64,000 nt of DNA from JBKQHQ01 sp052148715 (GTDB lineage: Bacteria > Pseudomonadota > Alphaproteobacteria > Rhizobiales > Xanthobacteraceae): the NCBI GenBank assembly GCA_052148715.1, contig JBKQHQ010000244.1, positions 62,001-126,000 on the forward strand. The letters are read 5' to 3'. Below the pieces are notes generated by a model. That model was not told the DNA's origin. It was given only the letters and a program-made list of their open reading frames with translations, and ran no database searches. Both the position numbers and the translations under genes were made by a program. Shown one piece after another: positions 1-7,518 of this stretch. The first letter of the stretch is position 1. The number at the start of each line of letters is the position of its first letter.

Positions 1-1
1 G

Positions 2-283
2 ATCCGCAGGCTTTGGCGGCGGATGCGGGTCACCATCCTGTTCGTCACCCATGACATCGAGGAGGCGGTCTATCTGGGGCAGCGCGTGCTTGTGCTGTCG
101 ATGTCGCCGACCGTGGTGATGGAGGACGTGGCGATCGACCTGCCGGATGAACGCTCGCAGCTCGAGACCCGTTCGTTGCCGCGTTTTGCAGAACTGCGCA
201 AGCATCTTTATGCCCAAATTCAACGGGCGAAGCAGGGCTGGAGACCGTCGGGTGAGCAAGGTCCGGGATCCGGCCGGCAATGA
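2..283 (+). CDS. ABC transporter ATP-binding protein, C-terminal fragment (nitrate/sulfonate/taurine type)
   Basis: Only the last ~93 codons lie in the window; the reading frame is open from base 2. The visible part carries the H-loop region of an ABC ATPase (VTILFVTHDIEEAVYLGQ), with the switch histidine in THD, followed by the C-terminal tail LVLSMSPTVVMEDVAIDLP. That 'vlvlS.sPg.v' continuation is characteristic of the SsuB/TauB/NrtD class of importer ATPases. It would energise uptake of a small anion or aromatic solute together with a permease and a periplasmic protein to the left of the window. The next gene, a cyclase-family hydrolase, follows on the same strand with a hairpin in between, so they may share a transcript. 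Function class is fairly sure; substrate unknown. Confidence 0.85.
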   Translation: MRRLWRRMRVTILFVTHDIEEAVYLGQRVLVLSMSPTVVMEDVAIDLPDERSQLETRSLPRFAELRKHLYAQIQRAKQGWRPSGEQGPGSGRQ

Positions 284-297
284 TATCTAACGCATCC

Positions 298-314
298 GGG
301 CGGCGTCGCCGCCC
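298..314 (+). other. perfect GC hairpin between ABC ATPase and cyclase gene
   Basis: GGGCGGCG-T-CGCCGCCC is a perfect 8-bp palindrome directly upstream of the ribosome-binding site of the next gene. There is no U-run, so it is not a classical terminator; it may act as a processing or attenuation hairpin. Seen in sequence; role inferred. Confidence 0.4.
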
Positions 315-327
315 AAGGGAGGTTTAC

Positions 328-1104
328 ATGGCCAAACGCATCATCGATCTTTCCGTGCCACTCAAGGGCGGTATCGCGTCCGATCCCCCGAGCATGCTGC
401 CCTCGATCACCTATTCCGATCACAAGGCCGGCGCGGAGGAATTCATGCAATTCTTTCCCGGCTTGCGGCCCGAACAGCTGCCGGACGGGCAGGGGCCGGC
501 GGTCGAGCACGTCAAGCTGACGACCCACAACGGCACGCATTTTGACGCGCCTTGGCACTTCCACAGCACCATGGACCGGGGTAAGCCGGCGCTGACGATC
601 GATCAAGTGCCGCTCGACTGGTGTTTCTGCGATGGCGTGAAATTCGACTTTCGCGGTAAGCCGGACGGCTATGTTTGCACCGCCGACGATATGCGCGGCG
701 AGCTCGACCGGATTGGTTATGCGCTCAAGCCGCTCGACATCGTGCTGGTGAATACGGCGGCCGGTACCCGCTATGGCGAACCGGACTACATTGACCGCGG
801 CTGCGGCATCGGGCGCGAGGCGACGCTGTTTCTCACGAAGCAGGGCGTGCGTGTCACGGGGATCGATGCCTGGAGCTGGGATGCGCCGTTCAGCTTCACG
901 CGCAAGCGCTTTGCGCAGACCGGGGACGCGAGCATCATCTGGGAAGGTCACAAGGCGAGCCGCGAGATCGGCTATTGCCACATGGAAAAGCTCGCCAATC
1001 TCGACCAACTGCCGGATCACGGCTTCACCGTCTGCTGCTTTCCGGTCAAGATCGAGAAGGCATCGGCCGGATGGACTCGCGCCGTGGCGCTACTGAACGG
1101 TTAG
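328..1104 (+). CDS. cyclase family protein (kynurenine-formamidase-like metal hydrolase)
   Basis: A 258-residue protein of the cyclase / KynB family, cytosolic metal-dependent amidohydrolases. The diagnostic motif HNGTHFDAPWHF (HxGTHxDxPxH) near residue 75 supplies the metal ligands. The N-terminus (IIDLSVPLKGG) is also typical. I chose ATG 328 rather than the in-frame ATG at 280 because AAGGGAGG lies 5-6 bases upstream and the family starts at this 'akriiDLS' block. Relatives hydrolyse N-formylkynurenine, isatin or related cyclic amides, but many are uncharacterised, so the substrate cannot be assigned. It follows an ABC importer ATPase, which hints at catabolism of an imported compound. Confidence 0.85.
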   Translation: MAKRIIDLSVPLKGGIASDPPSMLPSITYSDHKAGAEEFMQFFPGLRPEQLPDGQGPAVEHVKLTTHNGTHFDAPWHFHSTMDRGKPALTIDQVPLDWCFCDGVKFDFRGKPDGYVCTADDMRGELDRIGYALKPLDIVLVNTAAGTRYGEPDYIDRGCGIGREATLFLTKQGVRVTGIDAWSWDAPFSFTRKRFAQTGDASIIWEGHKASREIGYCHMEKLANLDQLPDHGFTVCCFPVKIEKASAGWTRAVALLNG

Positions 1105-1257
1105 GGGGAGTAGCAACTGGGTCGACTTGGCGCCCGCGCTGTGCCGGATTTCCGCGGCAAATCGGCGTCTCCCCGACGTAAAATGCGCTGGGCGGCTCGC
1201 CCGGCGAGCGCGAGCGCTTAACCGGGCCGACAAGGCTCTCGTAAGGCAACGGGTACG

Positions 1258-2427
1258 GTGGTGGCGAACCAGCTGACGGAGGTCGTTTTGCAGTTCCGAG
1301 CTCTCCGAAATCTGAGCGCGTACCGGCTGCTGCATTCGGCGGTGTTGATCGTGGGCGTCCTGGCGCTGAGCGCCATTTCGGTTGTTGAATTGCGCGCCAG
1401 ATTTGAGCCGTTTCTGTCGATTGCACTCTGGAGTTGCTTCTTTTTCTTTGGGTTCGAATGGATCATACGCGGATGGTCTGCCGCGCGCGCGGGAACCCTC
1501 ATCGGCTATCTATTTTCCGCCACCGGGCTCATCGACGCGCTGGCGGTGGCTCCGCTCGCCGTCGCTTTCATGCTCGGCATGCCGCGGGAGACCGCCTGGC
1601 TGCTCGGGTCATTGTGGTTGTTGAAGCTTGCGCCGATTTCGCCCGGGCTGTCGCTGCTCGGCCGCGTCCTTGCGCTCGAAGCGAAGCCGCTGGCGAGCGT
1701 CATGGTGATCTTTTTGGTCATTCTGTTTCTGGCCGCCGTCGCGCTGCATGTGCTCGAGCGCGAAGCGCAGCCGGACAAATTCGGCGATTTGCCCGGAGCG
1801 CTGTGGTGGTCGGTGGCGACGCTCACCACGACGGGATACGGCGATCTCGTTCCGCTGACGCGCATCGGGCGGCTGGTTGCCAGCGTTGTGATGATTGCCG
1901 GTCTCGGCCTGTTCGGGCTGTTGACCGGCATTCTGGCGACCGGCTTCGTCGCTGAGGCGCGTCGACGCGACTTCATTCAGAACTGGGATCTGGTGGCACA
2001 AGTCCCTTTCTTCCAGTGCCTCGATCCAAAGGGGATCATTGAGGTGACGCGGATGCTGCGGCGTTTGGACGTGCCGGAACGGACCACAGTGGTGCGTCGC
2101 GGCCGGCAGGGCGACTGCATGTATTTCGTCGCCGCCGGCGAGGTCGAGGTGCAGATCGCACCCCGCCCGGTGCGTTTGGGGATGGGTACATTTTTCGGCG
2201 AGCTGGCGCTGCTCGGCGACGGGATGCGGATGGCGACGGTCGTGACCCGCGTTCCGTCCACATTGTTGGTTCTCGAGCTGTCTGATTTCCGCACGCTGAC
2301 GGCGCACTATCCCGAGGTCGCCCGTGCCGTGGAGGCGGAGGCTCAACGCCGTCGGGCCGAATTGAAGGGCGCCGGTGACGACGCCCCCGGGGTTGCTCCT
2401 CAAGCCGTCGAACCTGTGGTCAGCTAG
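1258..2427 (+). CDS. cyclic-nucleotide-gated potassium channel (MlotiK1-like)
   Basis: 389 residues with an N-terminal membrane domain of about six hydrophobic segments (residues 20-235), a K+ selectivity filter TTTGYGD at 191-196, and a C-terminal cyclic-nucleotide-binding domain (about 250-360). The phosphate-binding cassette reads GELALL...MRMATV and keeps the arginine that contacts the cyclic phosphate. Architecture and length match MlotiK1, the prokaryotic cyclic-nucleotide-regulated K+ channel first studied in Mesorhizobium. The S4-like segment (around 115-140) has few positive charges, so voltage sensing is unlikely. Start is GTG 1258, with a second in-frame GTG directly after it. A GC hairpin follows the stop. 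Expected in the inner membrane. Confidence 0.9.
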   Translation: MVANQLTEVVLQFRALRNLSAYRLLHSAVLIVGVLALSAISVVELRARFEPFLSIALWSCFFFFGFEWIIRGWSAARAGTLIGYLFSATGLIDALAVAPLAVAFMLGMPRETAWLLGSLWLLKLAPISPGLSLLGRVLALEAKPLASVMVIFLVILFLAAVALHVLEREAQPDKFGDLPGALWWSVATLTTTGYGDLVPLTRIGRLVASVVMIAGLGLFGLLTGILATGFVAEARRRDFIQNWDLVAQVPFFQCLDPKGIIEVTRMLRRLDVPERTTVVRRGRQGDCMYFVAAGEVEVQIAPRPVRLGMGTFFGELALLGDGMRMATVVTRVPSTLLVLELSDFRTLTAHYPEVARAVEAEAQRRRAELKGAGDDAPGVAPQAVEPVVS

Positions 2428-2453
2428 CGTCGGCGTGGCGATTCTTTTGTCCA

Positions 2454-2487
2454 AGCCTGTCCCAAGCCTTGCGAACCGGGACAGGCT
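2454..2487 (+). terminator. stem-loop after the channel gene
   Basis: AGCCTGTCCC (2454-2463) pairs perfectly with GGGACAGGCT (2478-2487) across a 14-nt loop, 27 bases after the channel stop codon. The trailing sequence is only mildly U-rich, so it is a possible rather than clear rho-independent terminator. Confidence 0.45.
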
Positions 2488-2540
2488 CTTGAGCTGTCGA
2501 TTTGGCGCCTGTTCGTTGCGGTGAACCAGCGTCCGCCGGA

Positions 2541-2631
2541 GGAACTCGAGTGTTTCGGAGTTACTTGTTCGATATTCGAAAGTCGGAAACATCCGACTTG
2601 CGGTGGTCAAGATCAAGCCCGAGGGCAGGCT
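2541..2631 (+). repeat. two-hairpin intergenic repeat, copy A
   Basis: Contains AACTC/GAGTT arms (2543-2547 / 2558-2562), then ATATTCG, then a second hairpin AAGTCGG-AAACAT-CCGACTT (2580-2599), and ends with CCCGAGGGCAGGCT. The same order of elements recurs at 44731-44815 with different arm sequences that still pair, and with the loop AAACATCC conserved. This looks like a dispersed palindromic element of the genome. Confidence 0.6.
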
Positions 2632-2663
2632 ACCGTCGGAACATACGCTAGCGAGCAGGAAAT

Positions 2664-3500
2664 ATGTCTACGGAAGATTCGATGTTGGTTCGCTTCTGGG
2701 GGGTGCGGGGCAGCATCGCCTCCCCCGGGCCGCGCACGGTGCGCTACGGCGGGAACACGCCGTGCGTGGAGGTCCGCTGCGGCGGCAACATCGTCATCCT
2801 CGACGGCGGTACGGGCATCAGAGCGCTGGGGACGAGCTTGATGCGCAGCGGCTCGCGCATCGACGCGGACATCTTTCTCAGTCACTGTCATCTCGACCAC
2901 ATATCCGGCTTGCCTTTCTTCGCTCCATTTTTCGCGGCGGGACACCGGCTGCGCGTGTGGGCCGGAAATCTCCTGCCGACCTTTCGTTTGGAGGAGGTGG
3001 TGCGCAAGATGATTAGCCCACCGCTGTTTCCGATTCAGCTCGAAGTTTTTCGCGCCAACATCGAATACCGCGATTTTCGCGCCGGCGAGGTGCTCGACCC
3101 GCGTCCCGGTGTGACGCTGCGCACCGCGCTCCTCGACCATCCGGACGGAGCGACGGGCTATCGTATCGAGCATGCCGGGAAAGTGCTCACCTATTTGACT
3201 GATACCGAACTGCGTGCCGGCGGTTGCGAGCCAAAGCTCCTGGAGCTTGCTCGAGGCGCCGATCTCATGATCTTCGACTGCACCTATACGGAGGCCGAGA
3301 TTGCTGCTCGCGCCGGCTGGGGGCATTCGACGTGGCAGCAGGGAGTGCGTTTGGCCGAAGCGGCCGGCGTGAAGACGTTCTGCTTGTTCCACCATGATCC
3401 AGAGCACGACGACGCCTTCATGGACGTGATTGCCGCGCAAGCATGGGCGGCCCGGCCCGGGTCGGTCGTCGCCCACGAGGGGCTCGAGATCTCGCTATGA
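2664..3500 (+). CDS. MBL-fold metallo-hydrolase
   Basis: 278-residue metallo-beta-lactamase-fold hydrolase. The first metal site is SHCHLDHISG near residue 75 (HxHxDH), further ligands are probably H150 (LLDHPDG), D181 (YLTDTE) and H239 (FHHDPEHDD). The opening VRFWGVRGSIASPGP...YGGNTPCVEV is the hallmark of a bacterial subgroup of RNase-Z/PhnP-like MBL proteins often found near signalling genes. ATG 2664 has AGGA five bases upstream. The true substrate (phosphodiester or cyclic nucleotide) is not known. It stands alone between two convergent or unrelated genes. Confidence 0.85.
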   Translation: MSTEDSMLVRFWGVRGSIASPGPRTVRYGGNTPCVEVRCGGNIVILDGGTGIRALGTSLMRSGSRIDADIFLSHCHLDHISGLPFFAPFFAAGHRLRVWAGNLLPTFRLEEVVRKMISPPLFPIQLEVFRANIEYRDFRAGEVLDPRPGVTLRTALLDHPDGATGYRIEHAGKVLTYLTDTELRAGGCEPKLLELARGADLMIFDCTYTEAEIAARAGWGHSTWQQGVRLAEAAGVKTFCLFHHDPEHDDAFMDVIAAQAWAARPGSVVAHEGLEISL

Positions 3501-3522
3501 GGATGAACTTGTCGTTAGGCCG

Positions 3523-4911
3523 TTAGTACGGACCGGCGGTCGATTCCTGGGCTGCATCGTCGCGCGGCTGGACGACGCGTCGGTGATATACCCGTTTAAC
3601 GGGAGGTTCGTCCGGTGTTGTTACGTTGCGCAATCGAGGCCGCTCCGGCGGGGGCGGTGTGAAGTTGAACATCCCCCCGAATAATTCCGGTGCCGCGGCG
3701 TCGCGCACCAATGCGCGTCGGACGCGCAATCGAGGCCGTTCCGCGATCCGAACGACCGGATTTGCCCCGGCCGGGGACGGCGACGTAACGGAAGACGTGA
3801 TGTCGAGCGATACCGGAGCCACGGTGACCGGTCCCGGTGCCGCCGCGGCGACCGGGGCCGTCGACTCGTTGCTCTCCGTGAGAACGTGGTGCGCGGCTGC
3901 TGCTTGGGCGGGAGCGGGCGCGGCCTGCGCTTCGTCGGGCCGCTGCATTTGATCGATCAGCCCTTGTAGACTGCGCGCGAAGGCCTCGAGATCGAAATTC
4001 TGCGGGTCGTCGTGGCCGTTCGGGATGTCGTTGTCGATGACGGCGTGGAAGGCGGGGATGAGCCATTCGCCGGCGCGAACGCTCGCCAGCATATAGAGGA
4101 GCGCGAGACGGTTGTATTGCGCCGCAGTGAATCCCGGCACCGGCGCGGCGGCATCGCTGCCTCCGGCCCCGCGGCGGCGCGGCTGGATCAGTTCGATATG
4201 CAGGAAAAGCCCCTTGAGCGTGGTGCCGAACCTGGTTGCCCGCTCAAACTTGGTGGCGCGCCATGGCACGCTGAAGTCGTGTCCGATGAGCATCGCGCCC
4301 GTACGATTGATGACGACATGCGCGATCTCGTGGGCGTCTGCGCAGCGGTATCGCCCAAGATTGTTGATCTCCACATTGTCGTCGATGTTGTCCGGCCACG
4401 ACCGTGCGCCGAAATTCGGGCCGCTGGTATCGTGGATCACGAAATACCGCGCCGCCGGCGCGAAGGGATCGTCGTCCTGCGCCCGCGATATCGGATAGAG
4501 CAAGAAGTCGATGAATTCCTTTTCAATGTCCAGGCGAGCAAGCAGCGTGGCGATCGCGCCGCGATCGATCGTTGCGGATGAGCGGCCGACGCGGGCGGCG
4601 AGCGCCGGCGGCAGGTTCTCGAGCGGTGGGCCGAGCTTCGCCCAGGGGGCGACTGGGCGGACGAGACAAGCGGCCTGCTGCGCCGGCGCGCCGGCAAAAC
4701 TCAGCGTATCCGGATTGAAGGTGCACGGCCCCATGCCGTTCAGGGACACCGGCGGCAGCGGCCGCGGGGGCCGACATAGGTCGGCCCTTGCGCCCATCGG
4801 TCCCCACCCCGCCGCGAGCACAAGGGCGGTAAGGAGGCGCGCCACGACTGCCTTGGATGCGCGGCAGTTGATACCCCACAGCCAAGGGCGCTTCGTCGCG
4901 TCCTGACCCAT
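3523..4911 (-). CDS. secreted N-acetylmuramoyl-L-alanine amidase-like (amidase_2/PGRP-type) protein
   Basis: 462 residues with an N-terminal hydrophobic export signal (about residues 22-43, ending GARAD). The central domain carries three histidines spaced as in amidase_2/peptidoglycan-recognition folds: FVIHDTSGPNF, GLFLHIELI and IPNGHDDPQNFD, the last resembling the usual HxDPxxFD zinc-binding block. The last ~130 residues are low-complexity Pro/Ala/Arg sequence. It may cleave or bind peptidoglycan in the periplasm. ATG 4911 is preceded by GGGGG. It is divergently arranged with the cyclic-nucleotide-binding gene at 5036. The amidase assignment rests on motif spacing and is moderately sure. 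Confidence 0.6.
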   Translation of the reverse strand: MGQDATKRPWLWGINCRASKAVVARLLTALVLAAGWGPMGARADLCRPPRPLPPVSLNGMGPCTFNPDTLSFAGAPAQQAACLVRPVAPWAKLGPPLENLPPALAARVGRSSATIDRGAIATLLARLDIEKEFIDFLLYPISRAQDDDPFAPAARYFVIHDTSGPNFGARSWPDNIDDNVEINNLGRYRCADAHEIAHVVINRTGAMLIGHDFSVPWRATKFERATRFGTTLKGLFLHIELIQPRRRGAGGSDAAAPVPGFTAAQYNRLALLYMLASVRAGEWLIPAFHAVIDNDIPNGHDDPQNFDLEAFARSLQGLIDQMQRPDEAQAAPAPAQAAAAHHVLTESNESTAPVAAAAPGPVTVAPVSLDITSSVTSPSPAGANPVVRIAERPRLRVRRALVRDAAAPELFGGMFNFTPPPPERPRLRNVTTPDEPPVKRVYHRRVVQPRDDAAQESTAGPY

Positions 4912-5035
4912 TTGCCCCCAGTCCCAAGCAAAGCTCTATGAATAGCTTGAGTCGGCGTTGCTGGCTATTACTTTTGCCGCGCATACTCTGACAGCGAGAG
5001 CGCCGAAACCCGCGTAGACAGGTAGGGGAAAGTGC

Positions 5036-5710
5036 ATGGACTTTACAAGCGTGCTCACTCATTTGACCTTTGCAGACGCCTGCGGAATTCTCGGGGGCCT
5101 GTTCTTCGTCGCGACGCTGTGGATGCAAACCATGGTCCCGTTGCGGGTCGCCCACATCGTCAGCAACGGGTTTTTCCTCGGCTACGGGGTCTTTCAGCCG
5201 TCCTATCCCGCGCTCGTCCTTTATGTCGTGCTGCTCCCGGTCAATTGCGTGCGGCTTTACCAAATGGTCGGGCTCGTCAAGCAGGTCCGCGGGGCTGCGG
5301 AGGGCGATCTGTCGATGGATTGGCTAAAGCCGTTCATGACCAAGCGCCGCTATCGCAAGGGCGATACGCTTTTTCACAAAGGCGAGCGCGGCGAGGAGAT
5401 GTTCTACACCCTGTCCGGCCGCTACCGAGTGACGGAGATCGACATCACGATCGAACCGGGGCAGCTTGTCGGCGAGCTGGCGTTCCTTACGCCTGACCAT
5501 TGCCGAACGCAAACGGTCGAATGCATCGACGAGGGCCAAGTGCTCACCATCAGTTACGACAAGGTGATGGAGCTCTATTTCCAGAATCCGATATTCGGGT
5601 TCTATTTCCTGCGGCTCGCCAGCGAGCGATTGCTGCAGAACATCTCCCGATTGGAAGCGGCGCTCAGCGCGCGCAGCGGCAAAGGGAACGAAACCGTTCA
5701 ACAGACCTGA
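5036..5710 (+). CDS. membrane protein with C-terminal cyclic-nucleotide-binding domain
   Basis: 224 residues. Three hydrophobic segments fill residues 12-80, followed by a cyclic-nucleotide-binding domain (about 95-200) with GELAFLTPDHCRTQTV, in which the cassette arginine is kept. The layout (short three-TM region then CNBD) resembles the Popeye-domain proteins of animals, but no homology is claimed beyond layout. ATG 5036 has AGGGGAAAG upstream. RidA follows after 12 bases, so they are probably co-transcribed. Likely a cAMP/cGMP-responsive inner-membrane sensor; the effector is unknown. Confidence 0.75.
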   Translation: MDFTSVLTHLTFADACGILGGLFFVATLWMQTMVPLRVAHIVSNGFFLGYGVFQPSYPALVLYVVLLPVNCVRLYQMVGLVKQVRGAAEGDLSMDWLKPFMTKRRYRKGDTLFHKGERGEEMFYTLSGRYRVTEIDITIEPGQLVGELAFLTPDHCRTQTVECIDEGQVLTISYDKVMELYFQNPIFGFYFLRLASERLLQNISRLEAALSARSGKGNETVQQT

Positions 5711-5722
5711 AAGGAGCGCATC

Positions 5723-6139
5723 ATGTCGCCGGTCACCATGCTCAATCCGGACGCGTTGGGCAAGCCGTTAGGCCAATACTCGCAGATCGCGCGCGTGAAG
5801 GCGACCGAGCTCGTCTTCATTGCCGGGCAATTGGCGGCCGACAAGGACGGCCGTGTCGTCGGCGCCGACGACTTTGACGCGCAGTGCCGCCAAGTCTTCG
5901 CCAACATCGAGACCGCGCTACGGGCGGTCGGCGCCGGCTGGGCCAACGTCGTTCAATTCACGACATATTTGGTCGACGCTGCCGACATTGCGAAGTTCAT
6001 GCAATTCCGCCTGCGCGAGTTTCCAAAAATGTTTCTGGGTGGCGCCTATCCGCCCAACACATTGTTGATCATCGACCGGCTGGTGCAAGAACCATTCTTG
6101 GTCGAGGTCCAGACCGTTGCGGCGGCCGCCGCGCATTGA
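5723..6139 (+). CDS. RidA-family protein lacking the deaminase arginine
   Basis: 138 residues with the YjgF/YER057c/UK114 (chorismate-mutase-like) fold: YSQIARVKATELVFIAGQLAAD at the N-terminus and VVQFTTYLVD in the middle. Canonical RidA enzymes hydrolyse reactive enamines/imines using an arginine in the segment PARSCVEVARLP. Here the equivalent segment is PPNTLLIIDRLV, so the arginine is replaced by Asn; it is therefore probably not an archetypal 2-aminoacrylate deaminase. AAGGAG lies upstream of the ATG. Its 3' end overlaps the convergent gene at 6046-7056. Confidence 0.85.
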   Translation: MSPVTMLNPDALGKPLGQYSQIARVKATELVFIAGQLAADKDGRVVGADDFDAQCRQVFANIETALRAVGAGWANVVQFTTYLVDAADIAKFMQFRLREFPKMFLGGAYPPNTLLIIDRLVQEPFLVEVQTVAAAAAH

Positions 6140-7056
6140 TCGCGCAGAGCGCGGAGCCGCGGGACGACGTGAAGGCGTGCCTGGTATTTCAGGTGGGAAA
6201 GCCTCGGCGGGTTCCGGGCGAGAAACGGCCAGGCCAAAAAGCCGACCACCATCGGCACGCCGAGCCCGAACAGTACGGCCCGTAATGCCGACGTTGAAGA
6301 TGGCGCGGGCCGCGTCGGCATTGGTCTCGTTTCGGCAGGCTTACTGCCGCTGGTCTGCGCCGGCGGCCCGGCCGCGAGATCGAGGTCGTTCAACTCGTCG
6401 GCGGATACGATCTTCACCTCGTCGGCGGCGCGGTCGAGCTCAGTGAACTCGTCGGCCGAGACAATGCGAATGCCGGACGTGACTGCATTCGCGGTCTCTT
6501 GAATTTGGCCCGCCAAGGCCATGACATCGGCCGGCACGGGCGCGCTTACAGTCATTTCTGTTGCGCTGACCATTGCAGCCCGCGGGGAGGGGGCCGGCGT
6601 TGGCTGTGCCAACGTCTGGACAATCTTAAACTCATCAGTGGGCGCTAGACGACCGCTCGCGGCTTTGGCGACGAGCGGCTTACGCTGGACCACCGCCGGC
6701 AAGTCATGTTTGACCACGATGGGCGACACTCGCTTGATCGCCTTTTGCTTCCTGACGCTCGGCTTTGCGCCCGGCAATTGGCCTGCTTGCGGCTGCTCCG
6801 GCTCGGATTGCTGTTGCGGCAGCGCAGGGAATCGCGGCTGTTCCTCGGGGGCGTACTGTAATACCGGCGCAACTTGGTGCGTTGGGATGTTACGCGGCGG
6901 CGTTGTGGCGCCATGCAAGAACGGATTTAGCTCGAGCGGAGCACTGCTCTGGCTGATTTGGGTATTATAATACTGAGAATTAGCGGATTTGTTGAATAGG
7001 GCCGAGAGTAATATAATACTGACAGCAAATATACGATCACTCATTCTGATACTCAT
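6046..7056 (-). CDS. hypothetical exported/membrane-anchored Pro-rich protein
   Basis: 336 residues, not recognised. It has an N-terminal signal-like helix (about residues 7-25), a long Pro/Gln/Ala-rich region, two copies of a motif IVSADE(F/L)xxLDxAA (about residues 195-230), and one strong transmembrane segment near residues 262-283. ATG 7056 is preceded by TAGGAGCG, a good ribosome-binding site. The last ~31 codons run antisense into the ridA gene (94-bp convergent overlap), so the C-terminus may be shorter in vivo or the overlap may be genuine. Typical of lineage-specific envelope proteins in Hyphomicrobiales. Confidence 0.55.
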   Translation of the reverse strand: MSIRMSDRIFAVSIILLSALFNKSANSQYYNTQISQSSAPLELNPFLHGATTPPRNIPTHQVAPVLQYAPEEQPRFPALPQQQSEPEQPQAGQLPGAKPSVRKQKAIKRVSPIVVKHDLPAVVQRKPLVAKAASGRLAPTDEFKIVQTLAQPTPAPSPRAAMVSATEMTVSAPVPADVMALAGQIQETANAVTSGIRIVSADEFTELDRAADEVKIVSADELNDLDLAAGPPAQTSGSKPAETRPMPTRPAPSSTSALRAVLFGLGVPMVVGFLAWPFLARNPPRLSHLKYQARLHVVPRLRALRDQCAAAAATVWTSTKNGSCTSRSMINNVLGG

Positions 7057-7518
7057 AACACGCTCCTAAAACTCGACGGCCAACATCCCTGCTCGCAGTC
7101 GTGACGTCAGCTTGGCGAGATCGGGGAATTTTGGCGCCGGCCGTGGCCACAAAGCGGCGGCCTGACGGCGCATTGCCGGCGATTCGCATTCAGGAATAAC
7201 ATCGTACCAGTATGCCGGAATGTTGAACGGTTGCGGGCTGATTTGTTTGGCTAAGGTTAATCTGATAGCCGACCACCCTGGCCGCCGCCGAGAGGTAACT
7301 GATTAACGAAGATGGCTACAATGCGAGAGGCGTTTGGCGGGCCCACGGTGAACGGCGCATGCGGATGTGCGCCACGCCGTTAAGGAAAGCGGCCTTAAGA
7401 CGGCGAGACTTTGGCCGCCAAAAGCACCTGATGGACCAATTGTCATTTGACCTCGATCCGCCAATCGACTTTGAATGATCGGTACGATTAAACCTCAGAT
7501 CCTCATTTCGGAGCACAC
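7057..7518. promoter_or_regulatory. divergent intergenic region (462 bp)
   Basis: Separates the leftward hypothetical gene (start 7056) from the rightward S10 peptidase gene (start 7519). It is less GC-rich than the coding flanks next to 7056 and must hold both promoters. I see no convincing gene, repeat or RNA in it; a 110-codon minus-strand frame that enters it also crosses the peptidase start and has no family features. Confidence 0.4.

Noticed and set aside
280..327. Start of the cyclase gene at ATG 280
   Set aside because: The added residues run through the GC hairpin and the Shine-Dalgarno of ATG 328.
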